Shown piece after piece: positions 17,881 through 25,743 of a stretch of 64,000 bases of DNA. Source of the stretch: SAR116 cluster alpha proteobacterium HIMB100 (GTDB lineage Bacteria > Pseudomonadota > Alphaproteobacteria > Puniceispirillales > Puniceispirillaceae); NCBI GenBank assembly GCA_000238815.2, contig AFXB01000010.1, positions 686,501-750,500 on the forward strand, in the 5' to 3' direction. The first letter of the stretch is position 1; every line of letters begins with the position of its first letter. Below the pieces are notes generated by a model that had not been told where the DNA came from, made no database searches, and saw only the letters and a list, made by a program, of their open reading frames with translations. The position numbers and the translations under genes were made by a program.

Positions 17881-19119
17881 ATGACACAAACCAAACCTCA
17901 TATTCCAATTGCGCTTGTCGGCGGCGGGCTGACGACACAGGTGATGGCGCTTACCCTGATGCATAGCGGATTTGAGTTTATCTGGTTTTCAGGACCACCA
18001 TCCCGCCAGCCCGCTGCTGCAGACACCCGTACAACAACTATTCATCATGCAGGCAGGGTGATGCTGGAGACATTAGCACTGTGGTCTGCTTTGCCAGAGC
18101 CCGCCTATCCGATCACAGAAATTGCTGTTGCAGGTCAACAGGCCCAAACCCGCTACAGAAAAAAATACATCAGCTGGCCATTGCGCTGGCAGCATGGGCA
18201 CAGCCCTATGGCCTATGTGGTATCTAATCAGGCGTTGAAAACTGCCTGTGACGAGCTGATTACATCCAATTTATCTGCAGATCGGATAAGCGCTGTCAAA
18301 ATCGAACAGCTGCAGGCTGGCCAGCCAAATATACTGCAAGATAGTGAGCAAAATTTATGGTCATGCGATCTGGTGATCGGATGTGACGGGGCAAACAGTC
18401 AATTACGAAAACAGGCCGGGCTGAGGGCATTTGACCAAAGCCGACAAGAAACTGCGCTTGTCACAACAGTCACAACAGAAAAACCCATTGGCACAACAGC
18501 CTATCAACGGTTTTTGCCTTCAGGTCCGCTAGCTTTGATGCCGACAGCAGCAAAGTCAGCTTCTGTTGTCTGGTCTTTGCCCGCAGCGAAAGCCAGTGCG
18601 CTGAATCAGCTGGACAATGCCGCGTTTTCGGCGGCAGTTACAACCGCGTTCGGGCCTGATTTAGGTAGGTTGTCACAGGACACGCCATGCCTGTCCTGGC
18701 CGTTGAAACCAACGTATTGTCCAAAAATCAGCACCGCCGGGTTTGTGTTGGCAGGAGACGCCGCCCATGCGCTTCATCCGCTGGCAGGGATGGGATTCAA
18801 TCTGGCACTCAGTGACTGCGCGGTTCTTTTGGATTGTTTACAAGCTGCAGCAGGAGCCGGGCTTACAGCTGGCCATGCTTCAGTAACAACAGCTTATCAG
18901 GCGCGCCGAAAGCCAGAAATACTTGCCCTAACCAGTGCCACTCAAGGCCTGAACAGACTGCTGACCAGACCGCAGGACCCGTTATATCAATTGGCGTGTG
19001 TCGGTATGTCCGTGCTGGGCCAACTGCCTGCCAGACGGCTGCTGTCAGAGCTGGCAATGGGCGGGCAGCTGTCTTCTGCACCCTTATTTGACGGGCATCT
19101 GCGCGCGCCTGCCGGATAG
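17881..19119 (+). CDS. FAD-dependent monooxygenase, UbiH/Coq6 family
   Basis: The 412-aa flavoprotein has an N-terminal dinucleotide-binding fold (VGGGLTTQVMALTL), the GD-like motif GCDGANSQLRKQAG and the FAD-ribityl motif LAGDAAHALHPLAGMGFNLAL. This pattern is that of ubiquinone-biosynthesis hydroxylases. Which ring position it modifies cannot be told. Note that the first motif reads GGGLTT rather than GxGxxG. It follows gmhB by 45 nt in the same direction, although no functional link is obvious. Confidence 0.85.
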   Translation: MTQTKPHIPIALVGGGLTTQVMALTLMHSGFEFIWFSGPPSRQPAAADTRTTTIHHAGRVMLETLALWSALPEPAYPITEIAVAGQQAQTRYRKKYISWPLRWQHGHSPMAYVVSNQALKTACDELITSNLSADRISAVKIEQLQAGQPNILQDSEQNLWSCDLVIGCDGANSQLRKQAGLRAFDQSRQETALVTTVTTEKPIGTTAYQRFLPSGPLALMPTAAKSASVVWSLPAAKASALNQLDNAAFSAAVTTAFGPDLGRLSQDTPCLSWPLKPTYCPKISTAGFVLAGDAAHALHPLAGMGFNLALSDCAVLLDCLQAAAGAGLTAGHASVTTAYQARRKPEILALTSATQGLNRLLTRPQDPLYQLACVGMSVLGQLPARRLLSELAMGGQLSSAPLFDGHLRAPAG

Positions 19120-19136
19120 ATGTGCTGAACACAAGC

Positions 19137-19508
19137 TTAGCTGAGGCCGGCAACGCGGTTATGATAATCTGCCATCAGCTGGTTCTGGCGCTGGCCATAA
19201 TCATGCAACAGATCCCAGCTGTAAATGCCGGTATCATGACCATCACTGAACACCAGGCGCACCGCATAGCTGCCCACCGGTATAATTTTTGTAATCGTTA
19301 CATCGTGTTTGCCGACCGGGGTCTGTTTTTGACCAGGGCCATGTCCCTGAACCTCAGCAGACGGCGATTCAACCCGTAACAGCTCTGCACTGAGCTCAAC
19401 GGTAACACCTTGTTCGAAACAGACCGTCAGCTGATCGCGGGCAGCATTGCATCTGATCTCTACTGGCCAGATATCAGTCTGTGCCTTTATATCCTTATCG
19501 GAAGTCAT
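19137..19508 (-). CDS. DUF971 protein (gamma-butyrobetaine hydroxylase-like N-domain)
   Basis: The 123-aa protein matches the DUF971 domain: WPVEIRCN near the start, LSAELLRVESPSAEVQGHG and the ending IYSWDLLHDYG. The domain occurs alone in many alphaproteobacteria, often next to Trm112, Lon-N and thioredoxin-like genes as here. Its biochemical role is poorly defined; iron-sulfur or metal handling has been proposed for relatives. It is the last gene of the minus-strand cluster running from 21408. Confidence 0.85.
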   Translation of the reverse strand: MTSDKDIKAQTDIWPVEIRCNAARDQLTVCFEQGVTVELSAELLRVESPSAEVQGHGPGQKQTPVGKHDVTITKIIPVGSYAVRLVFSDGHDTGIYSWDLLHDYGQRQNQLMADYHNRVAGLS

Positions 19509-19553
19509 TTATTTTGTCTCATTTGCGAGAGGTTAAATCCAGAGTGAAGAGGG

Positions 19554-19769
19554 CTATTTGTTGGTTAGGCGGGTATAGTCTTCATCACTGATGGGCCGTG
19601 CCGCCTGTTCCAGCATAATAGGTACACCATCTTTTACAGGAAACGCCAAGCGTGATCGCAAGCTGACCAGCTCAGATCCCTGCTTGTCATAGATTAAACC
19701 AGACAAGCTGACTGGACAGACCAGCAGCGATAATAAATTCCCATCAGTGTTTGGCGCCTTGTTCATCAT
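19554..19769 (-). CDS. Trm112-family small protein
   Basis: The protein of about 70 aa carries LLSLLVCPVSLSGLIYD and the downstream RLAFPVKDGVPIML, which define Trm112/YcaR-type proteins. Only one of the usual zinc-binding cysteines is present (LVCP), as in many bacterial members. Two adjacent ATGs (19769 and 19766) are possible starts. The gene overlaps the end of the Lon-N gene by 26 nt. Eukaryotic Trm112 activates methyltransferases; the bacterial role is less clear. Confidence 0.85.
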   Translation of the reverse strand: MMNKAPNTDGNLLSLLVCPVSLSGLIYDKQGSELVSLRSRLAFPVKDGVPIMLEQAARPISDEDYTRLTNK

Positions 19770-20403
19770 GTTCAGAATGACTGGCCATTTCCAGAATAGC
19801 AACCAAAAGCTCGGCCCGGGCAGCAAGGTCAGGGCTTTCCAGCAATGCCTGTTTTTCAGAGACTTCAAATGGACAAATCATAGACAAGGTTGAGACCAAA
19901 CGTTCATCTTCACAATCCTGAATATGATCCCAGTCAACTGTATAGCCTTTCAGCTTAAAATAATGCCGCAACACATCGATCAGATGGTCACGATCAATCT
20001 GCGTTTCTGTCAGGGTTAAATCAGCCTTGAAGTCTGTCCAGGAGACCCGTGCCAGATGATATCCATCTTCCGCATTTTCGCAATCCAGCAGGCGAAATCG
20101 TGATGTGCCGGAAAGGGTGATCACCATGCGGCCATCATCGGTTTCAGAATAGCTGCTGATACGCCCCGCACAACCAATGTGATAAAGGGCTTCTTGTTCA
20201 CTTTCATCTCGGCTTTGGATCATGCCAATAAGACGATGAGGCTGCGCCATGGCATCACGTACCATTGATAAATAGCGCGGCTCAAAAATATTCAGGGGCA
20301 ACCGCCCACCAGGCAGCAGTAATGCACCTGAGAGCGGAAATATGGGTATCTGGTGAGGTAATTCTGAAAATTCAGGTTCAAACGGACCGCGTGATGTGCC
20401 CAT
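19744..20403 (-). CDS. Lon N-terminal (substrate-binding) domain protein
   Basis: ATG at 20403 has a ribosome site (AAGGACG). The 219-aa protein consists only of the Lon N-terminal domain: IPIFPLSGALLLPGG, LNIFEPRYLSMV and a helical C-terminal half. No AAA+ or protease domain is present, so it is a stand-alone adaptor of the kind found beside CnoX-type thioredoxins. It probably binds unfolded substrates. The order CnoX, Lon-N, Trm112, DUF971 is conserved in alphaproteobacteria as far as I recall. Confidence 0.85.
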   Translation of the reverse strand: MGTSRGPFEPEFSELPHQIPIFPLSGALLLPGGRLPLNIFEPRYLSMVRDAMAQPHRLIGMIQSRDESEQEALYHIGCAGRISSYSETDDGRMVITLSGTSRFRLLDCENAEDGYHLARVSWTDFKADLTLTETQIDRDHLIDVLRHYFKLKGYTVDWDHIQDCEDERLVSTLSMICPFEVSEKQALLESPDLAARAELLVAILEMASHSEHDEQGAKH

Positions 20404-20508
20404 ATCTGGCGTCCTTGTGTTAGGGTCTGTCAAATCATTAACTGCCAGGCTGGCACGGCCGCAATACGAACCACGCCTGTGCTGACAGACCATGATATAG
20501 AGCAGAAA

Positions 20509-21408
20509 TCAGGAAAACAAATAGGCAGACAATTTTCTGCGGGCCGCTATAACGTCTGGATGGGTGTGGCCAAGCGCATTGAAAATTTCAAACAGCTGTG
20601 CTTTCGCTGCCCCATCCTGCCAGCCATTATCCTGCTTAATCGACGCCAGCAGCAGCAGCATCGCTTCTTCAGAATTGCCACCTGCATAAAGGGCAAGGGC
20701 AAGGTCCTGATGTGCCTGAAGATCAGTTGGATCGGCAGCCAGCTTATCACGGAGCGGCTGGATATCTGAGGCAGATTCGCCAGCCCGTTCGGCCAATTGA
20801 ACAGCGGCCAGAGCCTCTCTCATCTCAGGCCGGTCGCGCCTGTCTTCTTCCAGATTGTCGATGATATCCCGTGCGCTGTCTAAATCGCCGAGCAGGACAA
20901 GCGCCCGCACCAAACCAGAGAGCGCTGCCAGGGATTCAGGCTGTGCTGCCAGAGCCTGTTGAAAAGAGACCAAAGCCTGCTCAGCATCCTGGGTTTCAAG
21001 GGCAGCCAGACCTGCTTCGATCATCGGGCCGATATCCGCTGCCCCCGGCACAGCGGTCAGAATTTTTTCAACAAATTGGCGCACAGCTGATTCAGGCTGG
21101 GCCCCGGCGAACCCATCCACAGGCCGGCCTTCAATAATGGCATAAACAGTCGGGACTGACTGAACCCGCATCTGGGCCGCGATTTCCTGATTTTCGTCAA
21201 TATTAACCCGCGCAAGCCTTAAATTTGCATGGCCCGAAACGACCTTTTCCAAAATCGGGCCAAGCTGTTTACACGGCCCACACCAAGGCGCCCAAAACTG
21301 GACAATCACGCCTTTGGTTTTGCTGGCCTCTATCACTTCAGCCATAAAATTATCCAGCGTTACATCAATGATATCAGCAGAAGCGGTTTCAGAAATAATC
21401 GGGTCCAT
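20509..21408 (-). CDS. cnoX: Thioredoxin-TPR protein, CnoX/YbbN type
   Basis: The N-terminal 110 residues are a thioredoxin fold with the active site FWAPWCGPCKQ. The remainder (about 120-299) is helical with TPR-like repeats. CnoX-type proteins are holdases that protect clients from oxidation and hand them to chaperonin or DnaK. E. coli CnoX lacks an active CxxC; this one retains it, so it may also act as a reductase. It is first in the four-gene minus-strand cluster. Confidence 0.85.
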   Translation of the reverse strand: MDPIISETASADIIDVTLDNFMAEVIEASKTKGVIVQFWAPWCGPCKQLGPILEKVVSGHANLRLARVNIDENQEIAAQMRVQSVPTVYAIIEGRPVDGFAGAQPESAVRQFVEKILTAVPGAADIGPMIEAGLAALETQDAEQALVSFQQALAAQPESLAALSGLVRALVLLGDLDSARDIIDNLEEDRRDRPEMREALAAVQLAERAGESASDIQPLRDKLAADPTDLQAHQDLALALYAGGNSEEAMLLLLASIKQDNGWQDGAAKAQLFEIFNALGHTHPDVIAARRKLSAYLFS

Positions 21409-21516
21409 CAGGGTCTATCCAGAAAAAAATTACGGGGTTAAAATGGCATGCGCATGTGGCCAGCTTTGACAGTATTTAGCAAAAATGGCTTACGAACTAT
21501 AGCTCTATTTTGGGGC

Positions 21517-22062
21517 TTAGCCGTTAGTGTCAAGGTCAAGCCAGTTAATCCTCACACCCTTTTGTGCCAGGAATTGTTCAACATCTGCTGGAGACATGCC
21601 CACTGTGCGATCATTAACCAGTGGATGCATATATAAAACATTCACATCCCGCAGGCGGCTATCAATAAATAAGGTGACATCATAATGAACGCCGGTGACC
21701 ATCGCCAAAGGGGTTACCGCCCCGGGCCGGACGCCCAAATGCTCCAGCAGACGATCTGCTGAGCCGAAAGACAGGCGCGCCGCGCCCATCTTATTTGACA
21801 AGGTTTTAAGATCAACATCTGCATCTTCTGGCAAAACCACCAAAAAATTTTGTTTCTTTTTATCGCGCAAATACAAATTCTTGATATGGCCGCCCCCGTC
21901 TTCAGCAGATAAAAAACCATCCCTGACCTGTTTTGAATCAGCGACGGTGCGCAGGGGGATATGATCAATCCGTTGCACAGAAAAACCGCCAACTGTCAAC
22001 ATATCCAGCAACTGATCAGAGGTCACAGGCAAGCTGTCTTGATAGGCAGAAGAGGCATCCAT
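21517..22062 (-). CDS. prdX: Prolyl-tRNA deacylase, ProX/YbaK family
   Basis: ATG at 22062 is preceded by GGAG. The 181-aa protein has the YbaK fold with KNLYLRDKKKQNFLVVLPED and LGVRPGAVTPLAM, the typical ProX signatures. The family removes mischarged alanine (or cysteine) from tRNA-Pro in trans. Upstream codons up to 22245 are an open frame without a ribosome site and are not part of the gene. It is divergent from the oxidoreductase gene at 22257. Confidence 0.85.
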   Translation of the reverse strand: MDASSAYQDSLPVTSDQLLDMLTVGGFSVQRIDHIPLRTVADSKQVRDGFLSAEDGGGHIKNLYLRDKKKQNFLVVLPEDADVDLKTLSNKMGAARLSFGSADRLLEHLGVRPGAVTPLAMVTGVHYDVTLFIDSRLRDVNVLYMHPLVNDRTVGMSPADVEQFLAQKGVRINWLDLDTNG

Positions 22063-22256
22063 GTCACATTTGCTCCGGTGGTTAAGCCTGCAGAGGGGTT
22101 GTCGAGGATATAGTGTTTCAAAGCCAAAAACACAAGGCAAGAGCAGCAAACATGGCTGAATGTAACGAAATGCAACAATTGACGGGCTGTGGGTGGGTGA
22201 CTTAAGTGTAATCAGCATACAAAGCGGGACAGCACAACTGTGCATAAGGCAAGGTC

Positions 22257-23234
22257 ATGAGCGACTATAAGGACATTCACATCGCTGTGGTTGGCTGCGG
22301 AATGTGGGGCCGCAATATTGCCCGCAATTGTGCTGGTCTTGGCGTGCTCAGTCATGTAGTTGATCCCTCAGCTGAGAGAGCGGCCGAATTTGCGCAGTCT
22401 TTTTCAGCACAAATTGCCAGCTTTGATGAGGTCTGCGCGAACCCATCGGTTCAGGGGGTGATGATCTCAGCTTCGGCAGCTGCGCATGAACCGCTGGCCA
22501 TTGCCGCCCTTAAGTCAGGTAAACATGTGTTTGTGGAAAAGCCCATGGCACTGACACTGGCCTCTGCTCAGGCCATGAACGCAGCGGCAAAGGCCACAGG
22601 CAAACAGCTGATGATCGGTCACCTGATCCGGTATCACCCCGCCTTCACAGAATTATGCACACAAGTGGAAAATGGAACCATCGGCCGCATTTGCCATATT
22701 CAGGCCAACCGGCTGGCGATGGGACGCATCCGGAACACTGAATCCGCCCTGTTTGATTTATGCCCGCATGACCTGTCCCTGATTTTGGCGCTGGCCGGTG
22801 GTCTGCCGAACAAGGTTGTCTGCCATGGCGCGGCCCATATCACACCAGGGGTGGTTGATTTGCTGTCAACCGGGCTGGGGTTTGATGGTGGTGTGACCGC
22901 CGGAATGATGACAAGCTGGGTAAATCCGATAAAAGAACACCGGCTGATTGTCACCGGCCAGACCGGATCACTGATGTTTGATGACACCAGGCCCTGGCCG
23001 GAAAAGCTGACTTTATTCAGCGATCATATCACCCAATCAGGAGAGGTGTTTGTGGTGGAAAGGGCCAGCCCCATACATCTGCCTGTAGATGAAAAAGAAC
23101 CGTTGAAACAGGAAGTCACGGCCTTTGCCGATGTCTGCCGTACCGGCAAGCCTGCGCTGACAAACGGAGATGAAGGGGTGGCTGTACAAACTGTTTTAGA
23201 ACAGATGGCCAGCTGCCTGCATCAGATAAATTGA
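22257..23234 (+). CDS. Gfo/Idh/MocA oxidoreductase, sugar dehydrogenase
   Basis: The 325-aa NAD(P)-dependent oxidoreductase has a Rossmann start VVGCGMWGRNIARN and the catalytic EKPMALT motif. It is most like UDP-sugar 3-dehydrogenases of the WlbA/WbpB type. The next gene, 31 nt downstream, is a sugar aminotransferase, as in WlbA-WlbC or WbpB-WbpE pairs that make UDP-2,3-diamino-sugars for LPS. Substrate assignment is by context only. Confidence 0.75.
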   Translation: MSDYKDIHIAVVGCGMWGRNIARNCAGLGVLSHVVDPSAERAAEFAQSFSAQIASFDEVCANPSVQGVMISASAAAHEPLAIAALKSGKHVFVEKPMALTLASAQAMNAAAKATGKQLMIGHLIRYHPAFTELCTQVENGTIGRICHIQANRLAMGRIRNTESALFDLCPHDLSLILALAGGLPNKVVCHGAAHITPGVVDLLSTGLGFDGGVTAGMMTSWVNPIKEHRLIVTGQTGSLMFDDTRPWPEKLTLFSDHITQSGEVFVVERASPIHLPVDEKEPLKQEVTAFADVCRTGKPALTNGDEGVAVQTVLEQMASCLHQIN

Positions 23235-23265
23235 CCCTTATCCCCTGAACGGAGCCTGAACACCA

Positions 23266-24393
23266 ATGACCATGTCCTTTATTGATCTTGCTGCCCAACA
23301 GAAACGCCTGCGCGGGGAAATTGAGGCACGCCTGAACGCGGTTCTAGATCATGGCGGCTATATTATGGGCGCGGAAGTGGCTGAGCTGGAACGCTCATTT
23401 TGTGACCGGCTGGGGGTGAAACACACCATTTCCTGTTCTTCTGGCACAGATGCGTTAATTCTTGGCCTGTTGGGTTTGGGGGTTAACCCTGGGGACGGGG
23501 TGATTGTGCCCAGCTTTACTTTCGCAGCCAGCGCAGAAGCGATTGCGGTTCTTGGCGCCTGTCCTGTCTTTGCTGAGGTGGGTGCGGGCAGCTTTAATCT
23601 GGATACCGAGCGGCTGGGTGATGCGCTGACAGCAGGACAGGAAGCAGGTTTGAATATGGTCGGGATTATTCCTGTTGGGCTGTTTGGCCAGCCCGCCGCC
23701 CTTGATCAGATTTGCGCCTTTGCCGCCGAAAAAGGATTATGGGTGATGGATGATGCTGCGCAAAGTTTCGGGGCCATGTGCGGCGGACAGGCCGTTGGCA
23801 GATTTGGCGCGGCCACCGCGACCAGCTTTTTTCCGGCAAAGCCGTTGGGCTGTTACGGGGATGGTGGGGCTTTATTTACAGATGATGACAATCTGGCCGA
23901 AATTGCGCGGTCCGCGCGTGTGCATGGGCAAGGTGCGGATAAGTATGAAAATGAACGCATTGGCATGACCGCGCGTCTGGACACGATGCAGGCGGCGGTG
24001 CTGCTGGCCAAGCTGGGCATTTTTGATGATGAGCTGACCCTTCGCCAACAGGCCGCTGACCGGTATGCTGAATGTCTGGCCGGTTCCGACGTGACCATCC
24101 CTGTTCTGGATGAAGGTGCCACATCCAGCTGGGCCCAATATGTTATCCGCCTGCCCCATGGCACAGACCGGCAAGCGGTTCAGGACAGAATGAAAGCTGA
24201 CGGCGTGCCCACAGCCGTTTATTATCCCCGGCCGATGCATACGCAAAAACCCTATGCCCGCTATCCGGTGGCAAAGGGGGGACTGGCAGTCACAGAAGCG
24301 CTGGCCGCAGATGTTCTGGCCCTGCCGATGCACCCCTATCTGAGCCAAGCTGACCAGGATAAGGTGGCAGATGCGTTAACAGCAGCGCTGTAA
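23266..24393 (+). CDS. DegT/DnrJ/EryC1 sugar aminotransferase
   Basis: The 375-aa PLP enzyme starts FIDLAAQQKRLR and has SCSSGTDAL, VMDDAAQSFGA and the PLP lysine in ATSFFPAKPLGCYGDGG. The family aminates keto-sugar nucleotides. With the dehydrogenase just upstream it forms a likely UDP-3-keto to UDP-3-amino-sugar step for surface polysaccharide. The tRNA-Gly and island begin 99 nt after its stop. A run of ten G residues follows the stop codon. Confidence 0.85.
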   Translation: MTMSFIDLAAQQKRLRGEIEARLNAVLDHGGYIMGAEVAELERSFCDRLGVKHTISCSSGTDALILGLLGLGVNPGDGVIVPSFTFAASAEAIAVLGACPVFAEVGAGSFNLDTERLGDALTAGQEAGLNMVGIIPVGLFGQPAALDQICAFAAEKGLWVMDDAAQSFGAMCGGQAVGRFGAATATSFFPAKPLGCYGDGGALFTDDDNLAEIARSARVHGQGADKYENERIGMTARLDTMQAAVLLAKLGIFDDELTLRQQAADRYAECLAGSDVTIPVLDEGATSSWAQYVIRLPHGTDRQAVQDRMKADGVPTAVYYPRPMHTQKPYARYPVAKGGLAVTEALAADVLALPMHPYLSQADQDKVADALTAAL

Positions 24394-24451
24394 AAGGGGG
24401 GGGGAGTTTTAAAGGACATTTTATCAAAATTCACCAGCTCGTTTTTTCCCC

Positions 24452-24480
24452 TTGAAAACCTTGTCGGTCCCCTTTATAAC
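24452..24480 (+). promoter_or_regulatory. Promoter of the left tRNA-Gly
   Basis: TTGAAA and TATAAC are separated by exactly 17 nt, with the -10 ending 11 nt before the tRNA. The strong spacing supports a sigma70-type promoter. The right-hand tRNA copy lacks an equally good pair. Confidence 0.6.
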
Positions 24481-24491
24481 GATGCTGCGAT

Positions 24492-24566
24492 GCGGGTGTA
24501 GCTCAGGGGTAGAGCACAACCTTGCCAAGGTTGGGGTCGAGGGTTCGAATCCCTTCACCCGCTCCA
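24492..24566 (+). tRNA. tRNA-Gly (GCC), left copy
   Basis: The 75-nt gene has acceptor GCGGGTG pairing with CACCCGC, an anticodon stem-loop with GCC, a TTCGAAT loop and an encoded CCA. The integrase gene starts 145 nt downstream. It is identical over its whole length to 37704-37778. This is the usual attachment target of tyrosine integrases. Confidence 0.97.
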
Positions 24567-24677
24567 AGTTTTCTGGCAAACTTAAGTCTTCTAGACTACT
24601 GAAATCCAGTACCTTTTGGGTGCTGGTTTTTTAGTTTGTTTTGAAGGCCAGATGCAACCCGGCTGCTGAACTCATTA

Positions 24678-24699
24678 TCTTGGCACACTATTGGCACAA
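24678..24699. repeat. Left copy of a 22-bp end repeat
   Basis: This is identical to 37583-37604. It contains TTGGCACA twice, separated by three bases, just upstream of the integrase ATG. The arrangement fits integrase arm-type sites near both island ends. Confidence 0.75.
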
Positions 24700-24711
24700 G
24701 GAAAATGAGAT

Positions 24712-25686
24712 ATGGCCACAATACGCAACCGAAACGGACGCTGGCATGTGCAAGTTCGCAGGAGCGGCTCAAAGTCAGTTAACAGAACTTTTACCCTCAA
24801 GTCAGACGCCCAACTCTGGGCTAGAGAGCAAGAAAGAACCATTGAGTTGGATGGCTTAGATAAGCCCAATAAAGAACTGCTGAATGACACCCTTTCAGAC
24901 CTTCTCAAAAGGTACGAATTGGAAATAGCTCCCAGCAAAAAGTCGTATCACGTAGAACGCCATTATTTCGCACTTTTACGAAGGCAGCTGTTCGCAAACC
25001 TCAGCCTAAAAAACCTTCGGGCTTCAGATATACAAAACTGGATTGATGAGCGAAATAAAACCCACGAGCCAGCCTCTACAGTCCGCGTTGCTGGGATTAT
25101 TGAAAGAGTAATAAACATCGCTATCAAAAACTGGGATTACCCTCTAGTTAACAACCCAATGCAGAGGGTAATAAAGCCGGCGAATACGGCTAGACCAATT
25201 CTGAGGCTTTCAACAAACACATTACAAAAGCTGAGAAACCCCTCAAGCAAGATAGGCTGGATAGTTTTATTTGCCCTTGAAACGGGGATGAGGCGAAGTG
25301 AGATAGCAAACCTTAAATGGCCTGATATCAATTTAAATGAGCAGCTAGTCTATGTATCCGAAACAAAAAATGGCTACGCAAGACACGTTCCTCTATCCTC
25401 GCGTTCCATTGATGCCATCCAGCATATGGATGGAAACAATGAGTATGTTTTTGGCATGAGTTCTAATGCGATAAGGCTAGCTTGGCAGCGGCTCAAAAAC
25501 CTACAACAGATAGAAGGTGTGCGTTTTCATGACCTTCGACATGAGGCTATATCTGGTATGTTCGAGAGGGGTTTAACAATGGCAGAAGTTGCAATGCTTT
25601 CAGGCCATAGAACCGTCAGCCAACTGTTCCGGTATGCTCATGCAGACATACAAAAAGTGAGAGAAAAACTGGCTCAACAGGAGTAA
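24712..25686 (+). CDS. Tyrosine integrase of the tRNA-Gly island
   Basis: The 324-aa protein starts MATIRNRNGRWHVQVRR, an N-terminal DNA-binding start typical of tRNA-targeting integrases. The catalytic domain shows the Arg in ETGMRRSEIANLKW, a Lys in VSETKNGYARHVPL, the HDLRHEA box and SGHRTVSQLFRYAHA with Tyr nucleophile. All key residues are present. GGAA precedes the ATG. It reads away from the tRNA, 145 nt distant, and from the 22-bp repeat. Confidence 0.95.
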   Translation: MATIRNRNGRWHVQVRRSGSKSVNRTFTLKSDAQLWAREQERTIELDGLDKPNKELLNDTLSDLLKRYELEIAPSKKSYHVERHYFALLRRQLFANLSLKNLRASDIQNWIDERNKTHEPASTVRVAGIIERVINIAIKNWDYPLVNNPMQRVIKPANTARPILRLSTNTLQKLRNPSSKIGWIVLFALETGMRRSEIANLKWPDINLNEQLVYVSETKNGYARHVPLSSRSIDAIQHMDGNNEYVFGMSSNAIRLAWQRLKNLQQIEGVRFHDLRHEAISGMFERGLTMAEVAMLSGHRTVSQLFRYAHADIQKVREKLAQQE

Positions 25687-25700
25687 TGTTCCTGTACAAA

Positions 25701-25743
25701 ATGGGGGTTTAATGATATGTTTTCAGTATGTTAGAACCCCCAT
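25701..25743. promoter_or_regulatory. Inverted repeat over the start of the polymerase-like gene
   Basis: ATGGGGGTT (25701-25709) and AACCCCCAT (25735-25743) are perfect 9-bp inverted arms with a 25-nt gap. The right arm lies in codons 3-5 of the next gene. It may be an operator or an RNA hairpin that hides the start codon. Confidence 0.45.
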
